Positions 11,521 through 25,432 of a DNA stretch of 64,000 nt are shown here, piece after piece. Position numbers and translations under genes: made by a program. Below the pieces are notes generated by a model. It was given only the letters and a program-made list of their open reading frames with translations. It was not told the DNA's origin and made no database searches. Origin of the DNA: Lumbricus terrestris (Eukaryota; Annelida; Clitellata; Crassiclitellata; Lumbricidae); contig OX457036.1 in the NCBI GenBank assembly GCA_949752735.1, positions 82,331,005 to 82,395,004 on the forward strand, in the 5' to 3' direction. Positions within the stretch are counted from its first letter, which is position 1; the number at the start of each line of letters is the position of its first letter.

Positions 11521-12542
11521 TGATGGTTAGATATTAGATTACCTGGTTTAATGTATTTTTTTGAATTTATAGTTCATTTCATACTCTCCATTTCAGTGTG
11601 TTAGTAAAATCAGTATTTTTGTATCTTAGATTATGAATTTTTATAATTTACTATGCTGTACTTTCCAGTTCCTACATTTCATTACAGTTGCTAACCATCT
11701 ACAGCGACATATAAGTAATCAGCGCTATGTATTATGTAAAAACATAGTCATCATATATTTTCTAATAAAACTAATTCCTGTGACTTCAATTTGTTCCTTG
11801 TGTAAATTATATACATATAAGCTATAGTATAATTACTGTTTTTATATTAATGTACAATGTGCCTAAAGTTGGAAGATAATGCGTATCAGTGTTTTCTGAC
11901 TGTTTGAAGCAATTTTTTTAAAGAAATAAATGTCTTGACAATATGGAATTTCTTTAACAACAGCAAAAATAGAACTTGTCAAATGTTTCAAAATGACTAA
12001 TTTGTGAAACATTTAATCATTTGGTTGCAGCCTTTTTGTATAATTCAAAGATAGACACATTGGACGTGTGTTCAAGTAGGAAATCTATCCTACATGGATT
12101 TGCTGAATGTGGGATTGATTCGAGCTGTGTTTGAATTGCTGCAGTGTTCCTGATGTTCCGTGTCCTATTGATTTGCTCTTTCCGTAAGCCTTTGTTTGAC
12201 CTATCAAATATCAACCCTGATTCTGTGGTAGTAGTCCGTGTTTGGGAGGGAGGGAGGGACGTGCAAAGGAGTGCCGGGGGAGAGGTGACTTGTTGCTCCC
12301 ATTTTTATTGGATTAGATGGGCATTGATTTTCATTAGGCAGGAATTCCGGACACATATGTGTTAGGCGCAGTGGGGCTACACACCCAGTCCAATCTACGC
12401 CTCTAAGAGCAGGGTTAATTAAGCCATTGTTGTGCTTTGTTATGGGACCGTGCCAATAATCCCAGCCGTGGCTTTTCTCTAAGCCGGCTGGAAAATGAAT
12501 GCCAAGCTGAGTCTAGCAGAAGCAGAGAATCAGAGACAAGCT

Positions 12543-12603
<61 letters not shown>
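12543..12603. repeat. (CAG)20 tract
   Basis: About twenty uninterrupted CAG triplets lie in intron 1. The polyglutamine, polyserine and polyalanine frames across it have no splice or family support. Confidence 0.95.
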
Positions 12604-12605
<2 letters not shown>

Positions 12606-12889
12606 TGGCGATCACGCTGGTTCCCTAGCGTCGTCACCATACAGCGTCTTCAGCAGACTAATACTGCATGTAATAGGCAGCGCAAGGACAGTAGATGCAT
12701 GAAGAAAACAGCATTAAAGAGACATTAAGCATCCTTGTATACATGTCATGTATATTATATGCATGAATTGTGTATAATATGTAGTTTTTGCACAGTTGCA
12801 CAATATTCATCTGTTCCTTCGTTAATTATGTAAAAGGTGTCTAGTTATAATGTCAAACATGTAATACACACACGCCATAATGTGTAATG

Positions 12890-13040
12890 TGGGTCATGGT
12901 TGTTGAATGTATGGAGCTCTTGGCCTCAAAAGTGGAGAGTGTGGGTTCTATCTAGTCTTCACTGAGGCGGTCACTCTGTTTGGGTCCTTCACTCTTAATT
13001 TAATTGCTCAGTGCTATTGATCCATTGATTTGTTCTGTCT
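12890..13040 (+). repeat. Degenerate tRNA-SINE-like head
   Basis: ATGGAGCTCTTGGCCTCAAA and GTGGGTTCTATC resemble A- and B-box regions. They are followed by TTTGGGTCCTTCACTCTTAA, the usual downstream segment of invertebrate tRNA-SINEs. Confidence 0.4.
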
Positions 13041-13084
13041 TGTGTTTGCTTCTGAAGTGTGAAAGGAAGGCAATATCTGATGAA

Positions 13085-14775
13085 GTTCTATTGTTTTGTA
13101 TCAAATATGATTGTATCGTCTTGTATCAAATACAGTTGTTTTGCATTTATCAAATACAATTTTATTGCATTGTATCAAATACAGTTGTATTGCAGTGATA
13201 TTTTACTTCAGCAAATAATTTTCATTTTACTTCTATTTCAGTTCGGACTTCCTCAATTTCAGTTCTAGTTCAATTACAGTTCTTCAAAAAATTTCAGTTA
13301 TACTTCTAATTCAGTTTTTAGAATAATTTCAGTTCTCAATTCAGTTCTTGCATAGAAATAATTTCAGTTTTACTTCTTTATAGGCCTAGAACTTGTCTTT
13401 AAAAAAACAAGTTCGAGCATTTTTATTATCGATAAATGCTTCTTGATTTTAAAGAGCCCCATATTTTCAGCGACATTAGCTGACAGTTTCTTCTCCCACC
13501 TATAAGAAGTTTTCACCCCCAAAAATTTGTTTCTTCTATAAGTTTGAAAAGCCGGGGCTTCAACATCTTCTGCAAGTGAGGCAGTGCTGCCGTAGACTTG
13601 CCGCCCTTCCCTCCAATAATAATTATGCGTAATTTTACTACAAAAAACAAAGCAATTTGAACTCCAGATATAGTTTGCATAATTTCCTGAAACTTTTAAT
13701 TGGCAATATTTGCTGGATGGCACCAATCCGCTAACATTTTGACAATAGCTAATCACACTCCCCTTATCATATTGCATTGACCACGTTACATTTCTATCTT
13801 TTACACATTATGCAGCGCTTGTGCTTTTTCCGTGGTGAAGCTGCTGACTCGAATCAGTCACATGAAAGTTTTGCACCAACCCTGAATATATTTCTTACCA
13901 TTCTGTGTGCGCTTATTCACTGAGGAAGACAAATTAAATTGCTAAAATGTTTACTAGAAACATCCAGAAACGTCCGTTTTATGGTACAAGCGTTGAATGG
14001 TTAGGCTAGGCCTATTTGTCTGTTTCGTTCCAGTATGCCTATTTAAACAATACAATACATGGTATTTTTATTTAGCCCAGTGAGCAAGCTGCACAAAGTT
14101 ATCATGGTTGAAATATTTGCACTCCGGTATTCAGTGATTTTCACATAACCAAATTCTTATCATGATGTTGAAAATTATTAACTGACAGGAGAGGTCTAAA
14201 TGCAAAAGACTATAATAAATTGCACACGAAAGCACGTGCTAAGCCAAAGATACCAAAGTTTTAAGAGTCAGAAAGTATGTGCGCCTTTTAGATGTTTACA
14301 AACTCAACTGCTTAAAAAAGGCTATGTGCAAAAATTTCAAATTTTGTCATAATTTCCGTTCTCAAATTAATTTTCGTTTTTATTCTAATTTTCGTTCACT
14401 GTGCTTAATTTCAGTTCTATTTCAGTTTTCGTTCTCAAAATAATTTCAGTTACAGTTAAAGTTACACTGAACGGAAATCAATATTTTCAGTTCTAATTTT
14501 ACTTATCGTTAATGAAAATATCACTGTTGTATTGTATTGCATCAAGTACAGTTGTATTGTATTGCATCAGATGCAGCTATTTTGTATTGTTTCATATTCG
14601 GTGGTGTTGTATTTGATCGAATTCTGTTTACTGTATTGTATCAAATAGAGTTGAATTGTATTGTATCAAGTAAAGTTGTATTGTATTGTATCAAATACAA
14701 TTGTATTGTATTGTTTAAAATACAGTTGTATTGTATTGTTTTAAATACAGCTGTATTGCTTTGTCTCAGTATTCG
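13085..14775. repeat. TTGTATTGTATCAAATACAG minisatellite, split by a hAT insertion
   Basis: A 20-25 bp repeat built on TTGTATTGTATCAAATACAG occurs at 13095-13192 and resumes at 14527-14770. The two halves are one array interrupted by the 1.33-kb element at 13193-14526. Confidence 0.85.
13193..14526. mobile_element. hAT-type element, 1334 bp, inserted in a minisatellite
   Basis: The ends CAGTGATATTTT and AAAATATCACTG are exact inverted copies, and CAGTG is a usual hAT terminus. The flanks are TTGTATTG on both sides (13185-13192 and 14527-14534), an 8-bp duplication. Because TTGTATTG is also part of the host array, this match alone is weaker than usual, but the inverted ends stand. Subterminal regions repeat TTTCAGTT and TTTCGTTC words. 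A 135-codon minus frame (13370-13777) has no recognisable transposase motif. The element is probably non-autonomous. Confidence 0.8.
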
Positions 14776-16599
14776 ATAAGCCATTTCCTAAACAGTGATG
14801 CACTTTTATGCGGAAGGTATAGACCAAGTACTTTTGGACTTCAGTGATCCTGGAGTAAAAATTAACAGAGGCTATTTTCGCAGCATTCTGCTGTCATAAC
14901 ATCTTCTACCGTTTATCAGAAATCTATAGCCCCAGAAGGCTATTTTCTTTTTCTACAGAACAGGTTCACCCCACAAAGCCAGGGAACCATTGAAATGCTA
15001 ACAAGAGAGACACCATACTTCATTTCTCCCACATTATGGCCTACGAACAGTCCAGATTTAAATCCTGTCGCCTAAAACATCATCTTTATTTAAATAATGA
15101 ACCAATACTACTTAGAGTTTCTTCAAAAATTATTAAAAGACTGTTCTCATGTTTGAAGTACTTTGTTGCAAAATCCAATTGAAAATTGCTCGTAAACTTT
15201 AATTTCGGCAGGTGTACATTGTACAAGCTTGTGTGTAAATCTAACGTATTAGCATGCATAATGGGTTAAATCTCCATGTTTATTCTCTGTATTGTGTAGA
15301 GCATTTACCGTAGGCTAGAATTTAGCAGGGAACTTTTGTGCATAGGTGCTGTGGACAACTGTTGCAGTAACAGAAATGTCTGGGAGGTCTTGTTGTGAAA
15401 GGCTTTGATTTTTTTGTCAGCTGGACCATTGTCTTTTTTTCATTTAAGCAATGATTAATGTTCAGCATGTGATGCAATGTGCAGAATTGCTAGAATTAGC
15501 TGCCTGGAATTTAGACTACCTGGTACATCATGGTTGGTGTCATTGAAGAGATGAGTGTTGCCGTAATGTTCTAAGACATTAGACACAATTAACAGCACGT
15601 GATTCACGCTCAGCTGGTATCATCCTTAGCTTGTGTGCAGAGTTGAGTCATCAGTTTATGGTATTACTTCTTGAGACTAAATAAATTCCTCTCCCTAACA
15701 TGGATCTTCATTGTTTTGTCAGGTATCATTCTATTCCCCATATATCATAGCCAGGGTGGTAGCACTACACCAATAGACGAAATGTGTCAAGTATCAGTTC
15801 TAAGACTTGTGGTTGAGACAACACTACATTCACAAGAATTTCACATTGTCTGCTTCGCATCATGTCAAATGTATTTGCTGCAGACCTGCTCATGTATGGT
15901 TGTTTAGATTCTGAAGAGGCCTACTGTATGCTCAAGCTCTATTTCCTTTTGCATGAATTTGTCACTTAGGATTTTGGAATCCCCTTGGGGCTGGAAGTGT
16001 GTCAGCTGTTGCTGATTGGTACTGGAAGCTGTCTTGTCCAGTTTGCTTTATAATTCAGCCTGCTCAGCCTCACGTGGCCGTGGTAGCGCTGTTCACTTGG
16101 TAAGTGCAGAGTGCCTCAGGGCATTGTACTGAAGATATGTCATGGAAATTGGATGTGACATTACTTTACATTCATTGAAAGGCTTTGATGATCATTAATA
16201 TTTTATAGGTTCACTGTATGGATGCAATGAACGAGATCGTAGTCAGTACCTTCAGATTGCTTTATTTGATGATTGCTGTTGATATTTTTGCATTTTTTCC
16301 GGGCAAACTAAAGATGCTGCAAAGAACATTATCAGCGAGTTTGGAGTTAACAATCACATGATGCTTCCATGCATTATATTATTAGATGCATGTATTGAGT
16401 ATGGATGCATGGATCCACAATGTGGCTGTGTAAGCACAGGCATAGGATTACCACTGAAAGAGTGAGCAGAGCTTCTTTCTCTCATCTACTACCGCCCTAG
16501 AGAATTATTGATGCCAGGAACAGCTGGAAATGATAGAGAGGACTCGTGTCGCATAAAATAACGACTTGTATTCAGGATGAAAATTTGCGGCACCACGAC

Positions 16600-16900
16600 T
16601 TCCTGCTCTCAACTCCGGCCGCCGCTCGACAAAGAAATGATCGGTGTTTATAGATTGCTGCCAGTGACATAGGTATCTTTTGCCGTCGTCCGCCGCCGCC
16701 GCGTCCCTCATTGATTCTTATGGCCGGTCGAAATAGACCGGGGCCGGGCTCCTCATTAACACGACCCTGATGAGTAGGCTCGATAATCTGGCTCGAGGTG
16801 AACAATCCCGGTTTTATAACTTCATCTGGGTCAGCAATATCACCAGTGTTTTGCGACGACGGCATTTGTCTTCGACGGCGTTATGTATTTCGGTGATGAC
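16600..16900. other. Short CpG-rich stretch in intron 1
   Basis: Local CG enrichment (CCGGCCGCCGCTCG, CGTCGTCCGCCGCCGCCGCG) with overlapping open frames. It could be a regulatory island or an unmethylated remnant. No coding similarity. Confidence 0.35.
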
Positions 16901-16961
16901 TTTGTCACCAGGTGGCTCCGGTTGATTTCCACTTTCGGACGTTTGGGAATATTTACGAGAC

Positions 16962-16987
16962 GCTGCTGCTGCTGCTGCTGCTGCTGT
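16962..16987. repeat. (CTG)8 tract
   Basis: Short uninterrupted CTG run. Confidence 0.9.
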
Positions 16988-17115
16988 TCCACAGCTGTTG
17001 GTGCTGCGGCTGTTGCCAGCTTTTCAGGGTTACTATGCACAGCACTTGAATGATAATGGCCAGACTCTCTCCAGTCGTTTCGGTTTTGTTATTTTGCCGT
17101 TTTGTAGTCGGGGTT

Positions 17116-17150
17116 GCTGGTGGTGGTGGTGGTGGTGGTGGGGTGGGGGG
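17116..17150. repeat. (GGT)n then G-rich run
   Basis: About eight GGT units followed by GGGGTGGGGGG. The G-runs could form a quadruplex. Confidence 0.85.
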
Positions 17151-17903
17151 CATTGCAAGCAGTTCGATCAACCATAAACTTCATGGCATAATGACCCAAT
17201 GTCAGTGCTCGCCTGTTACCATAACAGTGCCTATAATCGGCGAATAAATTGAAATATGACTGGTGTGGCAGAGTCTTTAGAATTGCAGAAACGTTGTGGA
17301 GTGGGGAGTTGCCACGAATGAATGGAAATGCCCAGAAGTACTTTGAAAGGGCAAATGGAAAATGCTGAATGGTCAGTTGAATGCTGTGCAGCCCATGATG
17401 TACTATATATTGTGTTGCACTCTACGAGGTGTGTTTCGAGAACACAATTCCATGATGATGATATAGATGGCATTTCGTTGAATGTTTTGCCTTAGGTTTT
17501 AAGGGAGTTGCAGCTATTGTGGTTGGCGATCCCCAGGTGAGACCCAGTTGCATTTGAAATCCTAAGGAATCGTGTATATATACGTCGTGTATGTATCTGG
17601 ACATTAGTAAAGCACGTTTTAGGAACCCCTCAAAGGAGTTCATTCACCAATGCATTCGCCTTTCATAGGTGAATGTATGAAGGAAAGCAAATGTATGAAA
17701 GAAAGCATGCTGTTGAATCGGTGAATCAATTGCCTGTGAAGCATGGCTTCCTTTTCCGCACTGGTACCATGGTATAGACACGAGTCATGAAGAGCATTGA
17801 GACGGATATTTCCCAGATGATCCAAACCACTTCTCTGCACTTCTGGACTTTGTAAGGAAAGCGTTATCAAATTACAGTTGCATGCCATTGTATAAGTGTA
17901 TTT

Positions 17904-18011
17904 GCTCCTCATATATATAATGTTATAACATGTTATTTGATCCTCATGTATAATGTTATCACATGTGATGTGATCCTCATATGTAATGTTATCGCATGTT
18001 ATGCGATCCTC
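17904..18011. repeat. 33-bp tandem repeat, three units
   Basis: Units starting GCTCCTCAT, GATCCTCAT and GATCCTCAT contain TAATGTTATnnCATGTnAT. They begin at 17904, 17939 and 17972, followed by the start of a fourth. Confidence 0.8.
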
Positions 18012-19284
18012 TTACTTTTCCCCGTCTGGCGTCGTTTTCAAAGCTGAGGTCAGATGTCAATAGCAACTCACTGAAATCAAATTCATAAAATACAAATCGA
18101 TTAGAATGCTTGCAGTTGAAGCAAGTTGTGCAAGGAGCTGCTAAGCTGATGGTTGTACAGTGTACACTGTGCTAAGGTTCATGTGAATCAGTGTGCTATA
18201 ATTTAAGCCTTATCAGTACCTAACATACTTTGTTTATTAACAGTGAAGAATATGTAGTAAGTGTTTGTATTCTATTGCTTAGATTAGCTCAGTTATCTGA
18301 TGTAGCTGTGATGTAGTCGAGTAACCTAAGCTAGTGGTCATTTTAAGTACATTCTCATTGCCAAAATTAGGCGTAGATAATTAGGTATGCCTCTGGATCT
18401 ATTAGCCTTAAACATGTTGAGAGAATATTACCTAATTTTTTGCTCAGTTTATTTCCAATATTTAGACTTTTCACGCTAGCTCACATGATTTGATAACTTC
18501 AGTTTCAACATACATCACTAGCCAGACAAACAGACAGACACATACATCACTAGCCAGACTGGCTTTTCATGCTGTTTGCCACAAGCCATGGTTTGCCATA
18601 TTCAGGCATGTCCAACATTTTACATAACAAGTACAACCTACATTGAATTCTGAGGCTGTGCTTATGGAGGAATGAACAGTCATTCTTTTTTGTACTTATT
18701 CACAAGCGATCTAAATCTTGGGGTTAACAAGTGTCACTGAGATTATGATACAGGTATTGTCTTCTTTGCTGCTTGTTCTACACCATATCTCAGGGGCAAC
18801 AACCGATGATAAATCATGTGGCATCGTTTCCGTGGTAATGGCCCGGCTGCCCTGGTCCTGCAGTGAAGTAGCAGACTGTATAATTTTTGAAAGCATCTCA
18901 TCCACTGCACCACAGATACTCTGATCAGTGATGAATTTTGCTGCATTATCATCAAATGACGAGAGACCACATTGCTGTGGATTGTGTGGATGTGTGTAAG
19001 TCGCATAGTGGACAGTGTCGGATGTAAAGCATTAGTGGTCGGGTTCCATTAGCCGCTGTTCTGGCATTTTGAATCAGTGTTTCACCAGTATGGCTCATCA
19101 TGTTTGACGTGATTTTGAAGTGCTTCGGCTAATGGTCTGGGGTCTGAGAGCGGAGTTACTGCAGCTGCAACTGATGTCTTGTCGCATTGCATATGCGATG
19201 AAATGTATGTTGTCCAGTTTTGGTATACTCGACTAGTTTAGTTAAGACTTTCTTGTGATATACCATCGGTGTAATCTGTTTATG

Positions 19285-19490
19285 TAAGTGTATGTTGGAT
19301 ATTAGAAATGAGGGTTTTTGCTCCCCACCCTGGCCCCCATGGTGGCAGAGATTCGCGAACCCCTCCACTGGGTGTTCCCATGCTGAGACGGACACAGTAG
19401 TGAAGGTTTGGAGTGAAAACTGTCGAAATGCATCCTGGACAAACAGACAGACACACAGAATCTTCTCTTTATGTATATAGATTTCTGTCA
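19285..19490 (+). repeat. Interspersed repeat, copy 2 (partner near 6290)
   Basis: It shares GCTCCCCACC and GGCCCCCATGGTGGCAGAGA with the copy at 6287-6347. It continues to GGACAAACAGACAGACACAC and TTTATGTATATAGAT, which looks like the 3' end of a retroelement. Confidence 0.6.
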
Positions 19491-19891
19491 ACTGGTGCAT
19501 ATATATCTTTGTATGTATGCATGCATTGTGCTTGTACACTTTACAGTGAATGGACGATGAAAGATTTCTTATGCAGTGGTGTATGAAAAATTGAAAGTGT
19601 AGTAAATTCAGATTCTATGCCTCCATTCTCATAAGTTGAATGTATGAAGGTGCACTGTGGTCTGTACTTGGTGAAGACAGTGATGGGGCGACTAAATCTG
19701 GATACTCTTGAAGAACTTCATTTCAATTTTCTCACAAGTCTTTGCCAATTTTAAACTGTTGGTACTCGATAGGTAGGTGCAGCTCTGCATAAGAGCTATA
19801 GTGTCCCAAAAATGTGTAAAACGATATTGCAATGCTGCAGAAAGAAATGCATATCTGGACATTTTAATAGCATCTGCAAGGAGTTTGTTAG

Positions 19892-19892
19892 A

Positions 19893-19932
<40 letters not shown>

Positions 19933-19933
19933 C

Positions 19934-19996
<63 letters not shown>

Positions 19997-20001
19997 GGTG
20001 G

Positions 20002-20034
<33 letters not shown>

Positions 20035-20064
20035 CAATGATGATGACAACGACGATGATAATGT
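19892..20064. repeat. (GAT)n/(GGT)n compound tract
   Basis: About fifty triplets, mostly GAT with an inner GGT block. The polyHis and polyMet frames here are artefacts. Confidence 0.95.
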
Positions 20065-20849
20065 ATAATGATGATGATATGTATTGTAAGCTGATGCTGG
20101 TAGATGGCGATGAAGCGATAGACTGCTTTGTTGAATTTTACTGTATCGATCAAAGTTCTGGTGACTGACTCAGAAGAGAACCTTTGCCAGGTCTGTCTTT
20201 TCTGTTGTCTGCCATCGGCTGTCACTTCATCTTCTGTCACTTCATCTTCTGTCTGCTTCGCTGAATTGCTGATGACATTCTCTTCAAGACTTCAGACATG
20301 ACTTCTGACTGATTCCTGTGTTCTGCAACCAACCAACTTGCAGTCAGTGGATGGTTAGGTGCTTTGCTTTAATTTTTGTCAGAGCTGCATTCGATATTTA
20401 GTTTTTGAATTCTCTTTAGTGCTAGTCTCGTTTAATTTATCTATCTGTTCTGTACGTATGCATATTACGCTTGAAAGGCTAGTAATTTTAAATCTGAGGC
20501 ATAAAAAATATATGAGATAATTTAGGATTCTGCATTGTCATGTTGAGACTGAAAATTGGAGAAATTGGGCATGATGATAGTGTGCATAAACCATTCTACT
20601 GAAAAGGATGTTTTTTCATTTGACGCACAATTTTATGTGACATGAAACTGAGTGGTATTTCCTTACGTGTTCCTTGACTTAGAAGTGATATTGAAGTTTT
20701 AATACAACACGGTCAATGGAATGCTAACGCTGAACTGCTGTTATAGATCAATGTGAGAAATGATAGAAACGGAATAAAAAACTGAAAAATCGTCGTTTTA
20801 TTGGAGAGAAAAAGATCCCGAAAAACTTGCGAGAAAATGGAAACGTAAA

Positions 20850-21750
20850 ACAATTTGATTTTCTTGCATCTTAGACTGCATTTAAACTTTAAAACCTTGT
20901 TTCTCTAACTGCATTTTAACCAGCAAATTATTGCACAACTCTTTTAGTAGGCCAAAATAAATAAATTATATGTGACATTAATTTATCTTATCTTATCTTA
21001 TCTGACAATTTATAAAGCGCTTCTCGCAGCAACAGCCTTTCAGAAGCGCTCCCAGTGCGTTCAACCCCAAGAAAAAAGGCAAGTTTTTAGACGAGAGAAA
21101 GACGAGGATACACTACCAGATGCCTAATTTACAACAACCAATGCCTAATTTACAACAGTTTTTTCTTATAACTTTGGTTTAATAAGAAATTGAGAAAATT
21201 AAAGGTATTGAAATCTTTTCAAATTTAAATTTTTAACATAAGTCTGCATAGGTTCGTGCTGATCGACATAATGCAATTGAAATCTGATCAGAAGTAAAGA
21301 CAATAGATGCGTACTAAATTATATATTGTACTTAAGATTGTAAATTATATTGGCCTAAGAAGTTTATATCAAAATAACTCTTATAAATGTCATTTCTTGT
21401 TAGGACCTACAACATGTAAGGTTTTTTCTCAATTAATGATGCTAAAAAATTAAATAATGATGTTAATTAGCTGAATCCTTGAAGCAGCCTTCGGTGAAAA
21501 CATTAAGAGCATCGAACAAAAATGAAATTAAGGAAGAATTATTAAATAGACAGTAAATAAATAAAGTTAAATAAAAAGTAAAAAAACGAAATAAAACGAT
21601 ATGAAAATTTAAAAAAACGAAAAACGAAAGGTCACAAATAATTTTTAAAAACCAAGAAAATGAAATGAAAAATGTAAAAAAACCAAGAAAACGTTATTTT
21701 CTTAGAAGAATCGAAAACAAAAACAGCAGCGTTTTTTATTACAACCATGA
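20850..21750. repeat. AT-rich interspersed repeat, copy 1
   Basis: TATTGTACTTAA, GGCCTAAGAAGTTTATATCA and TAGCTGAATCCTT occur in the same order at 47678-47860, with matching AAAACGAAA-rich 3' ends. No coding frame. A SINE-like fragment opening TTTATAAAGCGCTTC is embedded at 21008. Confidence 0.7.
21000..21080 (-). repeat. SINE-like tail in reverse orientation
   Basis: TTTATAAAGCGCTTCTCGCA and GAAGCGCTCCCAGTGCG read as the reverse of the GCGCT-ATATAA tails elsewhere. Confidence 0.45.
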
Positions 21751-22170
21751 TTACTAGCATTTAAAATATCATAGCTTCAAATTGATGAGATAAAAGAGTG
21801 TTTTGCATTGCATGGTTAATTATAATGTTGGATCTGTTCAAGCCCTGCCTGTGGGGAGTTGAAAGAGTCCTTAGCGTGACACTGCAGTTACTTAGAGCCA
21901 TCGATTTTATACGTTGTCATTGGATAGTGACATATTAGGACAGTTTAGAATACAGATGGTTTGGCAAAGTATTCAAGTGAGTCTTTAGTTGCATACATGT
22001 GACAATGGATTATTCTTCGTCAGTGCCTAATTACCTGCTGGGAAGGAGATCAATACTTGTGAGTGTAGTCTTTGCAGAATAGTGATTGAGAGAGAAAGAG
22101 AGTCTAATTATCTGGCTAAATGCACACCTATGGGTTGAGTTAGAGGAAGTAAAGTAACCACACATTTTTA

Positions 22171-22338
<168 letters not shown>

Positions 22339-23893
22339 TTATACTTGAACGCGTATCAACATTACATATCAAACAAGAAATTATTAATTACAAATGGAAC
22401 CATACAAAAGCATTCAGCTCAAAATAGGGTTGGACTTTGATTTTCAGTATTTACAACTACACATTGATAGGCCTCAATTGTTTATATTTAAGCATACAAA
22501 TTATTAAATTAAGCAGAAAACGAAAGTGTTTTAGCAACACTAACACCTAAATTCTATATATATTTCTGCATTAGACTTCTCCCCTGGTATATTCCTCAAA
22601 GCTGTGGTTCTTGGACTTTAAGGATGATGTCATCTGCTGATGCTCAGATACAGCAGCAGCAGCAGCAGTATCAGCAAATGGATCGGTTTGAACTCCAAAA
22701 CCCAGCCTTCCATCATTCCTTAAAAAATTGCTAGCTTTGTTTTATCATCCATTTAGATTGGTCGATATTTTCTGGCCATGTTTCTTAAGTTTAAAGTTGA
22801 TTTATGGGCTAGCTATTTTTGCCAATATGACAGGAGTTTCGTAGAGATGTCCAGAGTCAGAATTGCAGGCTTTGTCGCTTTATCATTTGTACACAAGGAC
22901 CTAGTAAATCCTAGTTAAGTTTTTGTGTACATTGATGATTATGTGGCACGCTTGTTGACCTGTAGCCTGTAAAAGCATGGACTTTATTGAACGCTTGTTG
23001 ACATCTGGGATCAAGTGATGATCAACGTGTCTGCATGTCATATTTCGAAATGGATTGAAGTGCTATAATATTCATTCATTCTAAGATTAATCTTTGCTGC
23101 TGCTGCTGCTGATGATGTGTCTGGTGATGATGTCTATGTCCAGCTTCCACTATCACCAGTGTTCAGTGTTCACGAGCCTCAAAAGCTGGAGCAGTTGATG
23201 TTATCATTTAGTGAATGGATGTGTATTTGTCTGAGGCCATTCATGCACATTGGTGGACAATGATGAACGACCTGTGCTCTAAACTGTCCCCAGCATGTAG
23301 TGTTAATCGGCGAAGAGCATGGCATCAATGTATTAAATTATTAATGAGTAGTCGTGCGCATGCTATCACGGACCGCGCGTTGCACTGAGACGGGCTTTGA
23401 AGCATGCGGCTTCATCTGCATTTAATTTGATTCTTGCATGTTCCCCCATGCTGACATTGGCAAATTCGATCTTCATTATCTGGGTAGGCGTGGGTGCTGG
23501 AATCAGTGACATTGCGTTCAGCTCCATCCTACGCTTATTGCAGGCAGACTGTTTTAACGTGCATTATCGTTTTAGATATTTCCATGATTCTAAATTACCA
23601 GTGTCCAAAGTTTCTCAAATCTATTCCAATTTCTGAATATTCAACTTACTTACATTCGCTTGTTGACGTGTAGTGAATTCACCTATAAATGATTTCTACT
23701 TAATTATTAGTTCAAGGCGATTTAATGGGTCCATTGTTCAGCGAAAAGCGAGACAATGGCTCATATTGTCCGACGCCTGATGATGCTGGACTGTTCAGCG
23801 TCCTTTGCTGCTGATGGGCCGCTGATGATAATTAAATGGGGCTGTATGACCTCTGGCCTTTGAGGCGGAAGCATTTCATTGCAATCAATCTGC

Positions 23894-23948
23894 GCCTGAC
23901 TTCAATCAATGGTCGTCCATGACTGACTTCAATCAATGGTCGTCCATG
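23894..23948. repeat. 27-bp exact tandem duplication
   Basis: The phrase CTTCAATCAATGGTCGTCCA plus ATGACTGA occurs twice head to tail. Confidence 0.85.
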
Positions 23949-24662
23949 ACTAGTGGCAGAGTGAGTGAATCCAGGCTAAAACAGACGGCAGTGGCAGCAG
24001 CGGTGGCGGTGGCGGCATCCTTTGTATTGCGGCAACAATGTTTATACAACACAATCAATTTGCTGCATAAAAAGCTTTCTTGCGTCGTCGACTATGAGTC
24101 CCGTAGGGTCGGGATTGCTATCTTGAATGCTCATTGACCGGGAATCGAGATAACGCGCAGTCCCAGATGACTTCCCCAAGGTCATATTTCTGCCGGAACT
24201 CCGACCTGAAGATGCTTCTTCTGTGGACACCACTTGTAGACTTACATGTATGTGTATTGTGTATATATATATGCAATTATACAATAATATATCTATATAT
24301 AATATGTTATATAATACATACATATATATACATTATATATGTAATATATATATATATATATACTATATGTAGTGTACATTTATATGTCTAGCCATGTATA
24401 TCAGTCTTGTGTTTCTGTTATGTGATGCAGACTGTTGGTATTAATATCAATGAATGGGTGATACTATTCTGGACAGACTTGTCATAGATTTGAGCTCCAA
24501 CCATCCTTGGGAAGCTCCTTAAAAGGTGTTTATATAAATACACAAATGGAAACACCTAGGATGTTGTAAATGGACTTTGGTTTTTTCGTTGTACACCTCA
24601 AACACTTTCTGTTCCCTTTCATTCCTTTGAGTGTACGAATATTCTGTTTACTATTACTGTTC

Positions 24663-24711
24663 ATCAACAACAACGACAACAACAGCAGCAACAACAACAA
24701 CAACAACAAAT
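24663..24711. repeat. (CAA)n tract
   Basis: CAACAACGACAACAACAGCA then pure CAA units. Confidence 0.9.
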
Positions 24712-25432
24712 GATATGTTTTAGAAAGGTTGCAAAGATTTGAACAAACTGGCTTGCATTTCTTGCTTGACAGGGTTACACACATGGATGCAGTGACAAAT
24801 TGATTGATGTGACAAATTCATTATTATGTACAATTATGCATAGGTGCCTACGGAAAGAAATTCTTTGCATGGGTATGGGTACATCTGCTGTCTAAGCTGT
24901 GATTATAATTATAATATTGACTGTCATTGTAGTCTGAAAAATAAATATTTTCAGAATCCAATGAATAGTATTAAATCTCAAGGAGTTGATGGTGTTTGCT
25001 GTCAGACAAAACATGTCTGAATGTATTCTAGCATCAGTAAGGTTTTCTGTTATTTCAATTTAAGATGAGAAAGGTTGCCTAAGCTACTAAAAAAGGCTGC
25101 TTGCAGTTTGTGCTCATGTGCTTCATTGTTTGTCAGTATTGTTCATTCTATCTTCTGGTCTGTCTTTTTGATTATTGAATCAAGGGGGTGTCCTATTTTG
25201 CTTTTTTTCTAGTAATAAAAATTATTTTCTGAGTGTTTATTGCTATTAACCACTTCTATAGTGTCAGTACTAACTGATGTTTAACAGGTATTTATTTCAA
25301 TTGATCATTTTGGGACAGAGTGATTTGTGAATCAGTGATCCTTTTTTGTGCTATACTAATTCTCTGAATTGCACAATACAGATTCAGTGTGAATTATGCT
25401 GTTTTTTTTGTGTGTGTGTGTGTGTTTTCCAG

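Noticed and set aside
12415..12728. Polyglutamine protein
   Set aside because: CAG tract inside intron 1, no conserved flanks and no exon borders in the DDR frame.
19692..20240. Poly-His/poly-Met frames
   Set aside because: Produced by GAT/GGT triplets on both strands.
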